From: Strongylocentrotus purpuratus
Taxonomy: Eukaryota > Echinodermata > Echinoidea > Camarodonta > Strongylocentrotidae
Direction of reading: 5' to 3'
NCBI RefSeq assembly: GCF_000002235.5
Contig: NW_022145613.1
Span: forward strand, 2,440,001-2,504,000
DNA length: 64,000 nt
Shown: positions 49,680 through 62,202 of the stretch, piece by piece
Position numbering within the stretch: the first letter of the stretch is position 1
Layout: every line of letters starts with the position of its first letter
The notes under the pieces: generated by a model
Seen by the model: the letters and a program-made list of their open reading frames with translations, nothing else
The model's database searches: none
What the model was told of the DNA's origin: nothing
Position numbers and translations under genes: made by a program

Positions 49680-49830
49680 TGAGTACTTGTTTCTGTAAAA
49701 GTAGTGTTCTATTAATATATTTGGTGTTTGAATTACCCCAAGCAAAAATTCCATAATGTAAATACGGCAGATAAAGGGTTGAGATAATAGTATTTTGTAA
49801 GGGAATGGAAGTCTAAAGTTGTTTATAACA
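49680..49830 (-). mobile_element. LINE reverse-transcriptase fragment (thumb region)
   Basis: Minus-strand reading STLYLPYLHYGIFAWGN, SNTKYINRTLLLQKQVLR matches the LYYSLIYPYLxYGxxVWGN block of CR1/Jockey-type LINEs. Probably the same old insertion as the 50.3-50.8 kb fragment, with unrelated DNA between. Confidence 0.7.
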
Positions 49831-50329
49831 CCCATATTGCTCCGGTTGTCTCATTTTCGCTCGCTGACCCATTGCCAGCACAAACGTAGCTAGACGGCAA
49901 TACCAAACTAGAATGTTCCACTATGTTGCAGGGTGTATATGCCATTGGGTGAACCGGGTGTGTGGAAATGGTGTGTTGGGGAGGGGAAGTGAGAGTGTTC
50001 GTGTGTGTGTGGTAATTGTATGTGTGTCAACAATTAAAGACTAATATTGGCAGATGGCTAATCATTAATCTACAATGACGAGTGATCACAGTCCACAGAT
50101 AAATGTGACTTGAACGTATATAGCAGACGGCAATCGGCGGATCGGACGACACTTGTTAATGATTTCGTATGTGAGATTGCTTTGCTAAATTCAAAATACA
50201 AGAACTTTTTCCATATCTTTAAACTATCATTGATATCTGATAATTAAATATTTAGTAAAATAAACCTACCAAACTACATAATACAATAAAATACTTGACT
50301 GAAAGTAGGGGAGTTTGATGTGGTGCACA

Positions 50330-50800
50330 ATTGCACCCCTCTGTAAATAATCGAATAGTCCATGGCGTTCATGAATATTCATAAAAGTTGTTGGTCACGA
50401 TGAGATAAAAGTGTTAGTGTTATCTGTAAATAAGATTAATGATAAGGTGGTAGATGCGAATTTAAGATCATTTATGTATAAAATAAAGAGCAGCGGTCCG
50501 GGTAACGACCCCACAATATGTGATATGCCTGACAATTGATTCGCAATTATTAACTGAGGCAAATTGGGTCCTGTCTTGCAAGTAATTGCTAAACCACCCC
50601 AAGGCCTTTACTCTCACACCATAGTGCGAGAGTTTAAATAATAATATTTCGTGATCTATAGTTTCAAAGGCCTTGGAGAAGTCCAGGAATATTCCAATGG
50701 TGTGTGAAAAATCATCAATTCCATGAGTGACTTTATTTATAAATATGAGCATTGCGTGAGTTGTTGTATTTATAGAATAATCTTCTTTTTTTTTCCTGTT
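50330..50800 (-). mobile_element. LINE reverse-transcriptase fragment (palm region)
   Basis: Reads THGIDDFSHTIGIFLDFSKA, FETIDHEILLFKLSHYGVRV, then in another frame GPLLFILYINDLKFAS and LFTDNTNTF, the degraded FADDT catalytic box (Ala-Asp-Asp is Thr-Asp-Asn). Frameshifts and a stop mark it as dead. Confidence 0.85.
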
Positions 50801-51454
50801 GAAACAACGTAGCGGCGAGATTGTTATCCAAGGTTGACCAGGAGTTTTTTGTATTTATTATTTTCTGCCTGACGTTTTGGTGGTATATCTGTGTTCAATT
50901 ATGAAATAAAAGTTTAATAGAAGAAATACTTCCAATGAGTCATTTGTGTTTTCACATGCGACAAGTCTTTAAAACTTAAATTTTATTTAAATTTGTCCAC
51001 ATCATCCTCTGAACGTTTTTGACGTTCGATCGCCAATTTCTGAAAATTGTCCTAGCCATTGGGAAAAGGTGTGAACGAGAATATTGGGAAGTGGTCGCTG
51101 ATATCGGTCAAAATTTTCCCCGTAGAAGCGTGTGTTTGATGATTTTAAAACATGTTCTCAAGTGTTGTTAAAGAATTTATGATGCGCGTAGGTTTGTTAA
51201 TTAAAGGAATGAGTGAGTGTGTAAACAAAGTGTCTAAGAAAACTCATTATCAATAGAAGCAGCACTACAAGTTAATAGATCACTTTCGAAATGCACCCGA
51301 ATCCACGCATGTCTGCTCACAGAGTGCTCTCAGACTAACTCTCCGGCGCTTGGCACCTTTGATTCCTCTACGAGTAATTAACATTGGAGGGAGGGTAGGT
51401 TAATTATTCCCTCATCGGACAATGTGAACCATCCATATGATCATTGTGTTGACA

Positions 51455-51480
51455 CCCCCCCCCCCCCATTCCCCCTCTCC

Positions 51481-51535
<55 letters not shown>

Positions 51536-51705
51536 CTCTCTATCCCTCCCTCTCCCCTCTCCCCTCTCTCTCACACACACACCCACCCAACACACACATA
51601 CACACACACTATCTATCTCTCTCTTTCTGTCTCTCTCTCTTTTTTCTCACTCTCTCTCTCTCTCTCATTAGCTATCTCTCTCTCTCTCTCTATCTGTCTT
51701 CTGTT
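51455..51705. repeat. Poly-C, (CT)n and (CA)n compound microsatellite
   Basis: C-run at 51456-51469, then CTCTCT, ACACAC and again CTCTCT. Confidence 0.95.
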
Positions 51706-52559
51706 CGCTTCTCTTCTCTACGGTAGTTGTATTGGCCATTTACAATTTACGTAGTTATTAGACAAAATAATCTCATAGTCCGAACTCCTCTCATCCTGAG
51801 TTGTATTTCATTCATATAGATCCATAAAACCAAATATCAACTTTTCGAATATAATTAAAATTAGCGTGTCAAAAATCGTTCCTCATAAAATCACCTCATT
51901 TCCATGTAACAACCAGGATCCCTTTTAACATTAATGATAGTAACGGGTGGAGCATGGACGGTCGTAAAAGTATAAAAGGCAAGGATAATCAGAGAGTCAG
52001 AAAGGAACGATGTATACTGCAAATAGAAACAAACTCCACGGGACTCATTAATCTTCCGATTCTCTCGGACTTGGATACTTGGATATAATCCACTTCAAAA
52101 CATGTTTCATTTGCAGGACACATTTTAGAATTTGCTGGCCTATGTTTGCTCATACTACATGTATTTCTTCATGATTTAATTTCAAAAAATGATCTTTTCC
52201 TAAGCCTTGTAAAAAATCAAGCTTGCACAAGGTTAATGATTGATTCATTTATTTGATAGTTTCTTGCTGAAAGACTTGATATAAAATATAACCAAACTAT
52301 CCTCTTATAAAGGTTTTTTCAGGAATTGTTTCATTCGATCGTTCTCCCGTAATTTAAAAAAAAAAATTCTTCCATACGATGATTTGTATTATTAATATTA
52401 TCATAATCTGGATAATATTTTAAGACTGTAACGTTCAACCCTACGTCTGGCATGGTCACGGTGATTATCCAGAACTAGTACGATGAGTGTCTACATTCTT
52501 ACAAGACAGATTCTAATCAGTCAAAATCTTCTTAGGAAATAATAGGAAGCTATATTCTT

Positions 52560-52700
52560 TCATTCATTCATTCATTTCGGTTTATTGAATCAAAATTCCT
52601 CGTTAAAACAGTCGGTAGACTGATACAAACAAAGATTACAAACTTGAAATGTTCAAAAATATAAAGAAAAATTACATACATGTACATCAATATGGAAAAG
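52560..52700 (-). mobile_element. LINE/SINE-like 3' tail, (ATTC)n
   Basis: CATTCATTCATTCATTTCGG followed by TTTATTGAATCAAAATTCC, the reverse complement of a (GAAT)n-ended 3' tail. No coding part is seen up to 53.2 kb. Confidence 0.35.
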
Positions 52701-53744
52701 AAACAAGAATTAGTTAAAGGAAAGAATAACAATAATAATGAAAACTTCAATATATTGCACTTCATACACAATACAGATCTAATTTACATACAGTACATGG
52801 ATAAGTGGGAGGAAAAAAAGAAAAAGAGAATGGACAAAGTGTTTCATTCCCTTTTGAGCGTTCACATTTTTAACACAATTAACAGAAATTGATTTATAAA
52901 ACACAAAGTGATGATGATTATATACATATATTACAAATGAACAGATCTACTAGCAAATATGAAGAAAGTTGAAAAGTAAGAAATGAAATAGGAAGCTGAA
53001 GAAGATCTAAAGAAACGAGCGTGTGTAAATAATGTGTACAAATGTGTAACAAAATAACAAAATCAAACGCAGTGTCTCATTCTGGCTTTTGTTATACTAT
53101 AAAATAAAGGGTTTAAATGGGTACATAAACCATGTAAACGGAATAAAGTTGTTTCATTAATATATATATGAACATAATGTATAACAAAATATTAACAAGG
53201 TGAAAATTCAAGGCGCTTGTAGGCTATATTGTGCCACTTTGTTTACATCCTTTTAACGGTTAACAATTTATTTGTATATTTAGGACACATGTATATCATG
53301 TTACTAAATACACGTAGGCCTATACTGTATATAGGCAATCATGTGGTGACATTAAAAAGCAAAAACTACATGGAAGAATTAAACGTTCACGATAGCCCTA
53401 ATTATGACGGAGGACACTATCTCTTTAAAAGAAAAGAATGGTTTCTTTCAGCAGCAAGGGATATTAAAAGCGTTGAAATCACAGGATAGCAGAAGACGAA
53501 TATAGTCATTAGTCTCTTCCATTTTATTTGCAATTTCTTTTTAATAGACAGAAGTTAGATCAATGCGTATATAATATACCAATCGGTATTTATGTTTTTA
53601 ATGAGAAGTGTGATTTAAAAAAATGCTAATTACTTTGGTACACGCTGTATCTATATATAACACCGAGTAGTACTTTGTGCCAAAAAAACAAAAAAAACTG
53701 TGATAACAAAATAATGTCATCTTCCATACCAGCCACACATTGCA

Positions 53745-54295
53745 ATTTTATGAAACAAAGGGTTTCGTGTACAGTTCAAACCCTAAAGGTGATACCATCC
53801 TTGGGCTCCTCAAGAGAAACTTTCATCATCTTGATGAAAAGTCATTAGTTCTCCTGTATAACACCCTGGTACGACCTAAGTTAAAGTACTGCTCAACAGT
53901 ATGGAACCATCTTTTGAATAAGGACAAGGATAAGTTGGAAAAGGTGCAGAGGAGGGCTTCAAAACTTGTCAAAAGTGTGAGACACTTAAACTACTCAGAG
54001 AGACTTAAAGCACTGAAAATCCCCACTCTACAGTTCAGACGGAAACGATTTGACATGATTCAAGTATTCAGAATAATGCACCAGTTCGATAATCTTCAAG
54101 AAGAACATTTCTTCAGCAGAACAAAGTGCAGTCGCACCCGTGGTCACTCACTTAAGCTTTACAAGCTAAAATGCCGGAAGACATTAAGGAAAAACTCATT
54201 CAGCCAAAGTAAATCAATGTGTGGAATGGTCTTCCAGGCGATGATGTGGAGAGTACCACTATATCAATCGTTTTAAATCTAGACTTGAGAAATGA
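53745..54295 (+). mobile_element. LINE reverse-transcriptase C-terminal fragment
   Basis: Reads DTILGLLKRNFHHLDEKSLV, LLYNTLVRPKLKYCSTVWNH, KLEKVQRRASKLVKSVRHLN, YSERLKALKIPTLQFRRKRF DMI and, after frameshifts, INVWNGLPGDDVESTT and NRFKSRLEK-stop. This is the CR1-like thumb and C-terminus. At least two frameshifts, no start, no 5' part. Confidence 0.9.
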
Positions 54296-54435
54296 TGGAA
54301 AGCTGCCCCAGATAAATATGATGACAACCCCAGCCAAACGAAACCATGGATATAGGAACAACATTCTAAAGACTGAATAATCCTGGATCAAGTGAGTTAC
54401 AAGTGGGTTACTATCTTAATGCTGATTATTGATAA

Positions 54436-54441
54436 TTTATT
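54436..54441 (-). terminator. Candidate polyadenylation signal for GPCR
   Basis: AATAAA on the minus strand about 315 bases after the stop codon; the nearest canonical signal I found. Confidence 0.35.
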
Positions 54442-54524
54442 TCTTTTTTTTTACTTATCACATAAGGGATTACATAATTTGGAACTGAATACATTGTAAT
54501 TCATTTCCCTCAAATCAATTCCCC

Positions 54525-54533
54525 CCTCTCTCC

Positions 54534-54575
<42 letters not shown>
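54525..54575. repeat. (CT)n microsatellite
   Basis: CTCTCT run in the presumed 3'UTR region of the GPCR gene. Confidence 0.95.
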
Positions 54576-54582
<7 letters not shown>

Positions 54583-54755
54583 ACATATCTTTTTATAATT
54601 ATGTCTCTCTCTCTCATCTTGCATCCTTGCCAATGTAATTATTACTACCCATAATTAAACCGTGATACAATCCAACGGTTCCTTCGTAAAATAATTATTA
54701 CATGCAGTTTGACATTTAAGTGCAACAAATTTTAACAGCCATGACAATCGATCAT

Positions 54756-55771
54756 TTAAATAACGGACGTACTTCCAGTTTTCCTAACGCTTGAGTCGGG
54801 CTTGTTCCCACTGAATACGGGTGAATTTGTGTTGGTTTTTCCAGTGAAGAGCTCTTTGGTTGCGACCCTGAACTGTGGATTCTGTGCAGCGTAGATGAAA
54901 GGATTCAGACAACTGTTGAAGAAACCGAGGATCGTAAGGACTCGATGAAGAGGAGTACCGATGTATTCAGACCATTCTATGAAACCAACGATCACACCTA
55001 AGAAGGCCACCTGATTGGGCAGCCAGCACACGATGTAGATGATGATGATCTCTAACATGATTATGAGCACGCGATTGCGAGCGACAACGTGGAAAGAGGT
55101 GTCTGTAGAGCTGGTTTTCCCTCGGAAGGTATTCCCTTGGAAATTTTTCGATTGGCGATGGAGCTCCAGCGCGATCAGGGACTGGGTGATGAGCATGGTG
55201 GCGACGGGAACAACTATACGAAGACAGAACCAGTAGTAACCTATAGCTGTTAAGCCTTGACGAGTCGTCACCGTTAATGTGCAGTATCCATACGTGTCGT
55301 CGATACCTGTGACGAAGAATCCGAACAGTAGAGACAACAAGGCCAGACACCAGATGAGGCCAACGGCTATGTTTACACGCCGGACAGTCACCATACAACT
55401 GAATTGCAGTGGATAGACCACGGCGATGTACCTTTCAACAGACATTGCCATTAGGATGTAGGAGGAGGCAGTGACAGGTAACCAAAGAGGGAGGTTTTGG
55501 AACATCACCAAACACCATAACATTCCTTGCCATGAATCGGGCGCACGGGATGGGGTCGGATAAGGGACGATGGCAAAGGATGTCACGAAATCAGCTACGG
55601 CCAGATTTCCGATGAGGATGTCGGTTGTTCGGCCGGACAAACGACGACGACTGAAGATGACCAAGATGACCAGCAAATTACCCAAGATTCCAACAGTGGC
55701 TGAGAGGAGTTGGAGAATGATGTCCCACTTCCATGTTAACGATTTCCAAAGCCATTCAGATTCTGAACCAC
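54756..55771 (-). CDS. GPCR exon 2: all seven transmembrane helices and tail
   Basis: After the TTTCACATCAG acceptor the frame runs GGSESEWLWKSL through helices 1-7 to SSVRKTGSTSVI and stop. The whole receptor core is in one exon, as is common for class A receptors. Confidence 0.96.
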
Positions 55772-56921
55772 CTGATGTGAAAGATAACAAATTAATTCGA
55801 GCAGTTATCTTATTACAGAACTACAATCGGAGAGGTATCTATAATAAGGTTTAGTAAAATGGAAGGTGTTTTCATGTTCATGTCTGGGACATTCAGGCGC
55901 ATATTCCCACATTCAATTCTGGATATAATACTACACCTAACCCCAAACCTAACCTTAAACGTATCTGAAAACCTCTTTGACGAAATAAAGCCCGGAGCAA
56001 TTGTTACTCTGACAATGTTGGATCACCATTCTGAGCATGTCAGCTTGGTCTTAAGTCGAGTTTGGAAGAAAACAAAAGTAGCAAGACTGAGGTGAGAAGA
56101 TCGGAAGTTCTCTCTTTGCTGCACATGACTTGGACTCGTCCTGTTTCAAGCGTCTGGTTTAACTGAATTATTATGACATAGAACTGTATATCCTTTATAT
56201 CCAATGCACCATCATAGACCATTATGATATAACAAAAGGGAGACGATACACAAGCCTAATAAGTGTCGTTGTTGATGTCATTGAATGAATGCTGATTATG
56301 TTAGCTACCATGATAATTATGAAGACTAATTTAGTGAAAATGGAAGACGATATGGTTCAACTCATTAATTTAATAAACGTTTCTTTTTGAGGGGGAGGGG
56401 AGTTCAACTATTGTTATTATTGTTCTTACTTAATTACACTTCATCTAATTATGTTTTACTTGATGTAAATATTCATCAGCTTCAACTCTGCACTTACCTG
56501 AACCGAAGTCTGTAATTTCTGTTGAAAAGTTGAACGCAGATGAAAGGTTCTCCGAGGTCATTCCGTCACTGGACCAATGCACACTCGTAATGGCGCTTCC
56601 CGCGCTCGTCCCACTTGGCGCCGTATTCAAGGCGCCATCTTCCTCACCGTTTGTATGTAGTAATTCACCACTGGTATACAATGTAATCTCGGTGACGCCA
56701 TCGCCAGGGCTGGTTGCGGAGTCAGATTCCGTGGTGCCTTTTTCCCTGATGGTAGTGAACGTGTTGGGGGACGTGAATGAAGTTGGCGGGCCGTTGTCAT
56801 GTGTGGTGGGCGTGGTCAGATCATGGTTTGTCGCTGTTTGAGTAAATGCTGTTCTGATCATCCCCGAGAACACGAGGAGGGCCATAAACGCCCCCGTGGT
56901 TGCCGATTCGGGTGGTGGCAT
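54756..56921 (-). CDS. Class A (rhodopsin-like) G-protein-coupled receptor, 479 aa, two coding exons
   Basis: Exon 1 (56921-56498) and exon 2 (55771-54756) join in phase 1 across a GTAAGT...CAG intron, 1440 bases with stop. Residues 1 to about 28 form a signal peptide (FMALLVFSG core); 29-157 a Ser/Thr-rich ectodomain with N-glycosylation sites NLS and NFS; seven helices follow. Class A landmarks: GN in helix 1 (N173), LAVAD in helix 2 (D202), ERY at the foot of helix 3 (254-256, a DRY variant), Cys 228 and the YGYC cysteine for the extracellular disulphide, CWLP in helix 6 and NPFIY in helix 7. The short tail is Ser/Thr-rich and ends in TSVI, a possible PDZ ligand. Helices 6 and 7 look like peptide receptors, but the ligand cannot be named. 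A signal peptide and this long ectodomain are uncommon in the class. Confidence 0.95.
55860..56090. repeat. Interspersed repeat in GPCR intron
   Basis: Includes CCTAACCCCAAACCTAACCT. A GGGTTAAGGGTTGGGG-like stretch of opposite sense occurs at 58860-58890. Unclassified. Confidence 0.4.
56498..56921 (-). CDS. GPCR exon 1: signal peptide and Ser/Thr-rich ectodomain
   Basis: Begins at ATG 56921 (MPPPESATTGAFMALLVFSG) and ends in ITDFGS plus one base before GTAAGTG. The mucin-like composition predicts heavy O-glycosylation. Confidence 0.9.
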
Positions 56922-57394
56922 TTCGCTTTATTTAAAAACAATTAGGAAAGGAGTTTCAAAATCTTGCACTAAGTCCGATGTGGATGGGACAAAATTGTTT
57001 GTCACATATTGGTTTATCGAATACTAAAATCATAATTCACTAGAGAGAAAAATTCTACTTAGTTTTATGGTTTAGTGTTGAAGCGGAATGCACAAATTAT
57101 TTATCAAAATATGTGCACTGCCACTAATGTTCATTTATACGAGCAATTATCATGGAGAAAAATTATCTAAATTCAGCCATAATTATATATTACTTCATGA
57201 AGTAAATTAATTGAGTTTGTTTTCTGACTGCAATGTTAAGGAGGAGAAAATGGACTCTCCATAAACATGATGAATTATGAAATAATAATTGACACGATCG
57301 ACATAAGTCTTTCCAATTTCTCTTTTGTAACGTTATGTTTGTTACTTTTTATTTGTTTGTTTATTTGATTGATTGCTTGTCGCGAATGTATTGT

Positions 57395-57650
57395 ATGATA
57401 ATGTCATGTATACCGGGATACATCCATAATGTTGTAATCCCGTGCAGATTTATGTATTCATATTCGTAACTAGAAAGATACAAACACGATCGCAACTACT
57501 TTATATAGACTTTGGCAATTCCAATGGCCTCGTACGTCATCTTTTTTAATTATGCGAATATTACCATGTCATATTACGTAATCTGAACATGATTTCTAAT
57601 GAACGTACAATGAGGTGTTTAAATCGATTTTATGCTATAACGTCATGTAT
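57395..57650. repeat. Dispersed repeat, copy 1 of a local direct pair
   Basis: TGTAATCCCGTGCAGATTTA at 57433 recurs at 58074, with TACGTCATCTTTT about 105 bases further in both. Related sequence also occurs in NEK intron 6. Confidence 0.75.
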
Positions 57651-58039
57651 ACCATACCGGGACACGTCTTTTAAAAAAAACCTAGACAAGCCATTCTAGC
57701 GCTGCATTTGATTGCGCTGGCTCAAAAGGGACATATACGTCATGCGCTAGTCATAAATATTCATAATACACACGCATCTGATGCGATAGTTTGCCATTTT
57801 AAGAGATTTCATACAAAAATTACAAGTGCAAAGATATGTTTACTTAAAATGAATGACATCTCGAGCAAATCGGTACACTTGCCACAAACGAATAACTACC
57901 CAGCTCGAAACTTGTTCTTAATCATTGCGACATACCGGTTAGTCTAGTATTTTGCCGATTTAATTTTTGATCTCCCCTACACCGTACCAACGCAAATATT
58001 CAAGTATTCAAATATTCAAATGCAGCGCAAAGATGGCTG

Positions 58040-58290
58040 GTCTAGGTTAAAGAAAGACGCTACCTCCATAAACTTGTAATCCCGTGCAGATTTATTTATG
58101 TATATTCGTAATTAGCAAGATGCAAACACGAGCTCAACTACTTTAGACTTAGGCAATTCGATTGGCGATATACGTCATCTTTTCAACAACGTTTTATTAC
58201 TTTTCCGAACAAGATTACTAAGTACAATAGGGTATTGAAATTGCTCTCGAGTTAATTTTTCGAAAGTATAATTATAGATGCGATCGTATT
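58040..58290. repeat. Dispersed repeat, copy 2 of a local direct pair
   Basis: Diverged copy of 57395-57650 in the same orientation, about 640 bases on; ends in GTATTGAAATTGCTCTCGAG, which matches 35190-35215 in the NEK intron. Confidence 0.75.
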
Positions 58291-58559
58291 GACCTAACAA
58301 TTAAGGTATGTACCCTGAAATTACCCTACATATTGTGTACAGGCAATCGTCTGGAAGCTTATGAAATAATTTGATTACAGCCGGTTTGACATGCCCCAGT
58401 TAATAAATTCTTGTATTCACCGTAATTCCGGATTGCGTACAAGCTTCATCTTGCAATTTACATTGAAACCTTAGTAACATCATGATCATCCAACGCATGT
58501 TTGAGCTAAAATGGGTTTAGAATACTGGATCATTTTCGTAATGTTATCAACATTTAATG

Positions 58560-58765
58560 CATAATTTTGTGTTAAGTACCATGTTGCAAATTATTTCATT
58601 CACGAATAATTAATGTATTTAATAGTTAGTATGCGAATTGCTAACATTACCTGTTGTCAGGTGGGACAAGCCATAATGTTTGTCAAACCTAGCAAAAATT
58701 AATGTATGCAATTAATTGGCATAAAATTTGATAGCATTACGGAAATGGCCTATTGAACGAAACAT
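58560..58765. repeat. Dispersed repeat, copy B
   Basis: Diverged relative of 46770-46965 and of 63486-63535. Family not identified. Confidence 0.5.
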
Positions 58766-60145
58766 GTGTACCAACAGAACACTTACAAGACTTTAGCCTG
58801 ATTTATGCCCGTCCCTATATGACATATACATTTCGCGAAGCATGATAATAGGTTGGGGTTATAAAAGATTGGGTTAAGGGTTGGGGCACATAGAGACAGG
58901 GTGGGGTATAGGACCTAGAATGAGGAGACCTTTACAATCTTTATCGTACCAATAACTATTTATTTTTGGTCGCAGTCCTGCAGCGGCAGAGCCCATATTG
59001 TCTATAAGCGAGAAAAGGGCATTTTATATTTACTAGCCATCCCAGACCATCGGGGAGAGTGTGTTTAACAATTATCGCTATTACTTCCTGTCTCGTCTTT
59101 TTTCCCTCCCCCTCCAGCCCTTTCTCATATTTACCCCCAATAGAATGAGGGCTGCTGTTTTGAACCCCCCCCCCCCGCCCGATCCGCATATGTGATGTTT
59201 ATATTAAACATTTCTTATATGAGATTTGTCACCATCTGGATCAAGATATAAAAAAAATTTATTGGAATATAGCACTGATTTTAGAGAGCAAAAAGTCATA
59301 AGGCAAACTAAATTACCACTTTCATATTTTTTCTTCATTTACAAAATAGGGGTATTCCCATTTATTGCCCTAAAACGCATTCGTGCGGAGAAAAACGAAA
59401 ACGGTTGTGCATGTTCTTTTCTTAAATTGTCAGAAGATATACAATTTTCTCCTCTAACTAAATCGTTTGCGTTTGTTGAAATCTTTGTCATATCGTGTTG
59501 ACAAAAATTGTTCGTTATCATGGCCCTTTATTTAAATGACCAGTCATTCATTTTAATTGGGTATCAATATTCTCATGCATTGACCTCTCATAAAATATAT
59601 GCAGGTATATACGTGGCAAACAATCCAAACACTTTTGATTTTTACAGGCACATAATTATGATTATGATTTTATTCATATCCTTATCCCGAGTTAACATCC
59701 GGATTTTCTATGTATCATCGTATTTTAGTATGAAATGTAATGGGGGTTTTCCCATTTATTTACGTTGACAGCTTTATAAGGGTATATACGTTAGCTGTTT
59801 AAGGTGTGTTTGCGTTTACCAGGCTCAAACCATCATTTTCAAGATTAAATCCAATCGACCTTTTTCAAACCAAATATATGTATTTATTAATACACATATT
59901 TCTTTTCTGAATTATCTCACAAAGTGTTGTTTAACAGATTTATTATTTTAAAATAAAATCTGTTTGTGATAAAGTTTTAAAGAAATTCGTATCATCATCC
60001 GTTGTGTTTAAACTAAAAATTATATCGCTGCCGAAATTACTAAACATTAATTTTCATTGAAAATGTTAATTATAATATTTTTATCAGGAGTAACTTCTTG
60101 GTTAATAAAAATATGCCTTTCTTCCTGAGACTTTTTGCTTGGAAG
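58766..60145. other. GPCR upstream region, no feature beyond homopolymers
   Basis: AT-rich DNA with a C-run at about 59166. GGGGTATTCCCATTTATTGC at 59349 and the similar GGGGTTTTCCCATTTATTTA at 59743 hint at a diverged duplication. No exon is supported. Confidence 0.4.
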
Positions 60146-60149
60146 TAAA

Positions 60150-60850
60150 TCTTTCATCACCTTTCAAAACCGACTTTTCGTAAGCTATTTGTTGAAGTCC
60201 CTCTCTCGTGCTAAAGCCAAGTATTCATCGTTAATTCTAGGGGATCCATTAAACTTTCCCCGTGCAGAAACCTCTTCAGTTTTTTATTCAAATTGTTCGC
60301 TTTCTGTCGAAAGCAAGTGTATTTTTTCGCAGTGCAACTTCATAGTTTGGGTATATTCAATAGATTGCTGAAGATTAGGTTGATAATAATGGATTCTGGT
60401 ATCTTCAGCTGTAAGTATGATATGTTGGTCGAACTTCCTTTTGTTAAAGTCCCTCTCTCGTACTAAGCCCAAGTATTCATCGTTATTCCAAGAAGATCCA
60501 TTAAACTTTCTCCTTACAAAAATGTACGGAGCATGTTTGTTACTAAGATTAAGCTTTAACGACGACATTTGTTTGACATTGTTCTCTAAAGAGAAGACCG
60601 AATTTTGAAAGGTGTTTTCGTTTAAGGACCTGCATGAACGCTCTAAAAGAAAAGATTTTGGACGTTAACTTTGGATGATTTTTTTTTTTTTTTTACTAAG
60701 TACACTAAAGACCGGTCGCTTAATCCAACTGATTGAAATCCAGTTTTCAATGGACAAATTGTGTCGGAAACACATATTAAATCTATCCACGAGGTGCTAT
60801 TGGGAGAAACACAAGTAGGTTGTTGAACAAGTTGAGTAAAAGGCATCAGT
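60150..60850 (-). mobile_element. LINE fragment: endonuclease C-terminus and linker, with internal duplication
   Basis: Reads FTQLVQQPTCVSPNSTSWID, LICVSDTICPLKTG, VGLSDRSLVYLVKK (end of an APE-type LINE endonuclease), then, shifted, NKHAPYIFVRRKFNGSSWNN, DEYLGLVRERDFNKRKF (the linker before the reverse transcriptase). The linker segment occurs a second time 252 bases on (60280-60190: RGKFNGSPRINDEYLALARE RDFNK). Frameshifts and stops are present; it is dead. Confidence 0.8.
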
Positions 60851-62100
60851 GCTCAAAATTCATTTACTTATTTCTGTTTCTACATGTATATAATCTTTTT
60901 GTATAATTCACATTTATCAAGTGGACTATAATTTATAAGAATCACGGAAAGAAAATTGAGGATGAGTGAGTTTGGTAGTGGGTTTTCTTTGATATTATAA
61001 AGGATTTCATTCGACTCTTTATTTTACGATTGTAATTCATGAATTGTACACATATTAAGTTAATTGAATTATTTTATTATGATGAAAAAGAATTGAATTT
61101 TGAAAAATTATTTGTATTGAATGAAATTGAAATAAAAATAAAGTGGGAAAACAACAACAAAAGTGTGTGTAGGTGTGCGTGTTCAATAATGTACCAAGAG
61201 ATTATGATACAAACAAAATATGCTTAAGGATGAATTCTTAGATTCCTTTATTTATTTCTTTTAAAGCACGTACTCAAAAGTGTTAAGCGCAAGTTACATT
61301 GAAAATGCAAGTATGATACAAACTGATAAGTCCATGACGAGGATATCATTTTTTGTTTTTTGTTTTGACAAAATATGATATAGGTTCTTTATCAAGAAAA
61401 GTTGTATTAAATCAGTGACTTCTATGAATACTGGCATATGTTTGTTTAGAATACATCATCCGTTTTATTTAATTAGCCTAAAGTATCGTCTGACAAAAAA
61501 GTAAACTTAAAAAAGAAAAACCGTCACATATATACCTGGAAAGGAATTCATAATTACTGATTTAGAATTGGTATACTGTGGAAGCATACATGTACATGTA
61601 GGTCTATGTTATGAACAATATACTTCATGAACAAAAACATTCTTGAATTATGGGCCCTTGAATTCAGATGTACCATAAAATAAGTTCAATTTTCGTTCAT
61701 CTATATTTTGTTTCTGAAAACGTCATGTCGTGTTAGATTAGGCATACTGCATTCGATTTTTTTTTAATGGAATTGTTATTAAATAGTTGCACTAAAAAAT
61801 GATGAAGATTCAACCGCAAGCATTATGTTTTCAGGTACCACAATTCGTAAGATATCTGTTCTTTTCCTTAGTAATCTGTGCTTGAGAAATTCAGAGATAA
61901 ATATAGATGCATCTTTTATCACTTAGATGGGCCCACAATAAAAGCAGAAGAAAAAAACAAACAGAATATCAAGATCAAAAAACAAAAAGTAAAGTACAAA
62001 ATATCAAATGGTACTGCAATGGCTTAGAAGAGAACATAAATAAAGGAATAAATCATAAGTGGCAGAAAAAATAATCGACGAAGTAAATATAGAAACTTAC

Positions 62101-62180
62101 CTCGGCTTCGAAATTGCTGGAGAATAAACTACTGATCCTGTTTCTGCAACCACTCAACGCGGGTCAATGAAAAAGTGTTT
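62101..62180 (-). promoter_or_regulatory. Possible GPCR 5'UTR exon
   Basis: A strong minus-strand donor, AAGCCGAG/GTAAGTTT, ends a short stretch 30-100 bases past a TATA box. It has no useful ATG frame. If spliced to exon 1 of the GPCR, it would give a 5 kb first intron. Inference from signals and position only. Confidence 0.35.
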
Positions 62181-62202
62181 TATGTAGCCATATAATCTCC
62201 GC

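Noticed and set aside
54967-55398. Minus-strand open frame of 143 codons inside the receptor
   Set aside because: Out-of-frame shadow of the GPCR exon 2.
55930-55965. Interstitial telomeric repeat (CCTAACC words)
   Set aside because: Only three or four imperfect units; more likely part of an interspersed repeat.
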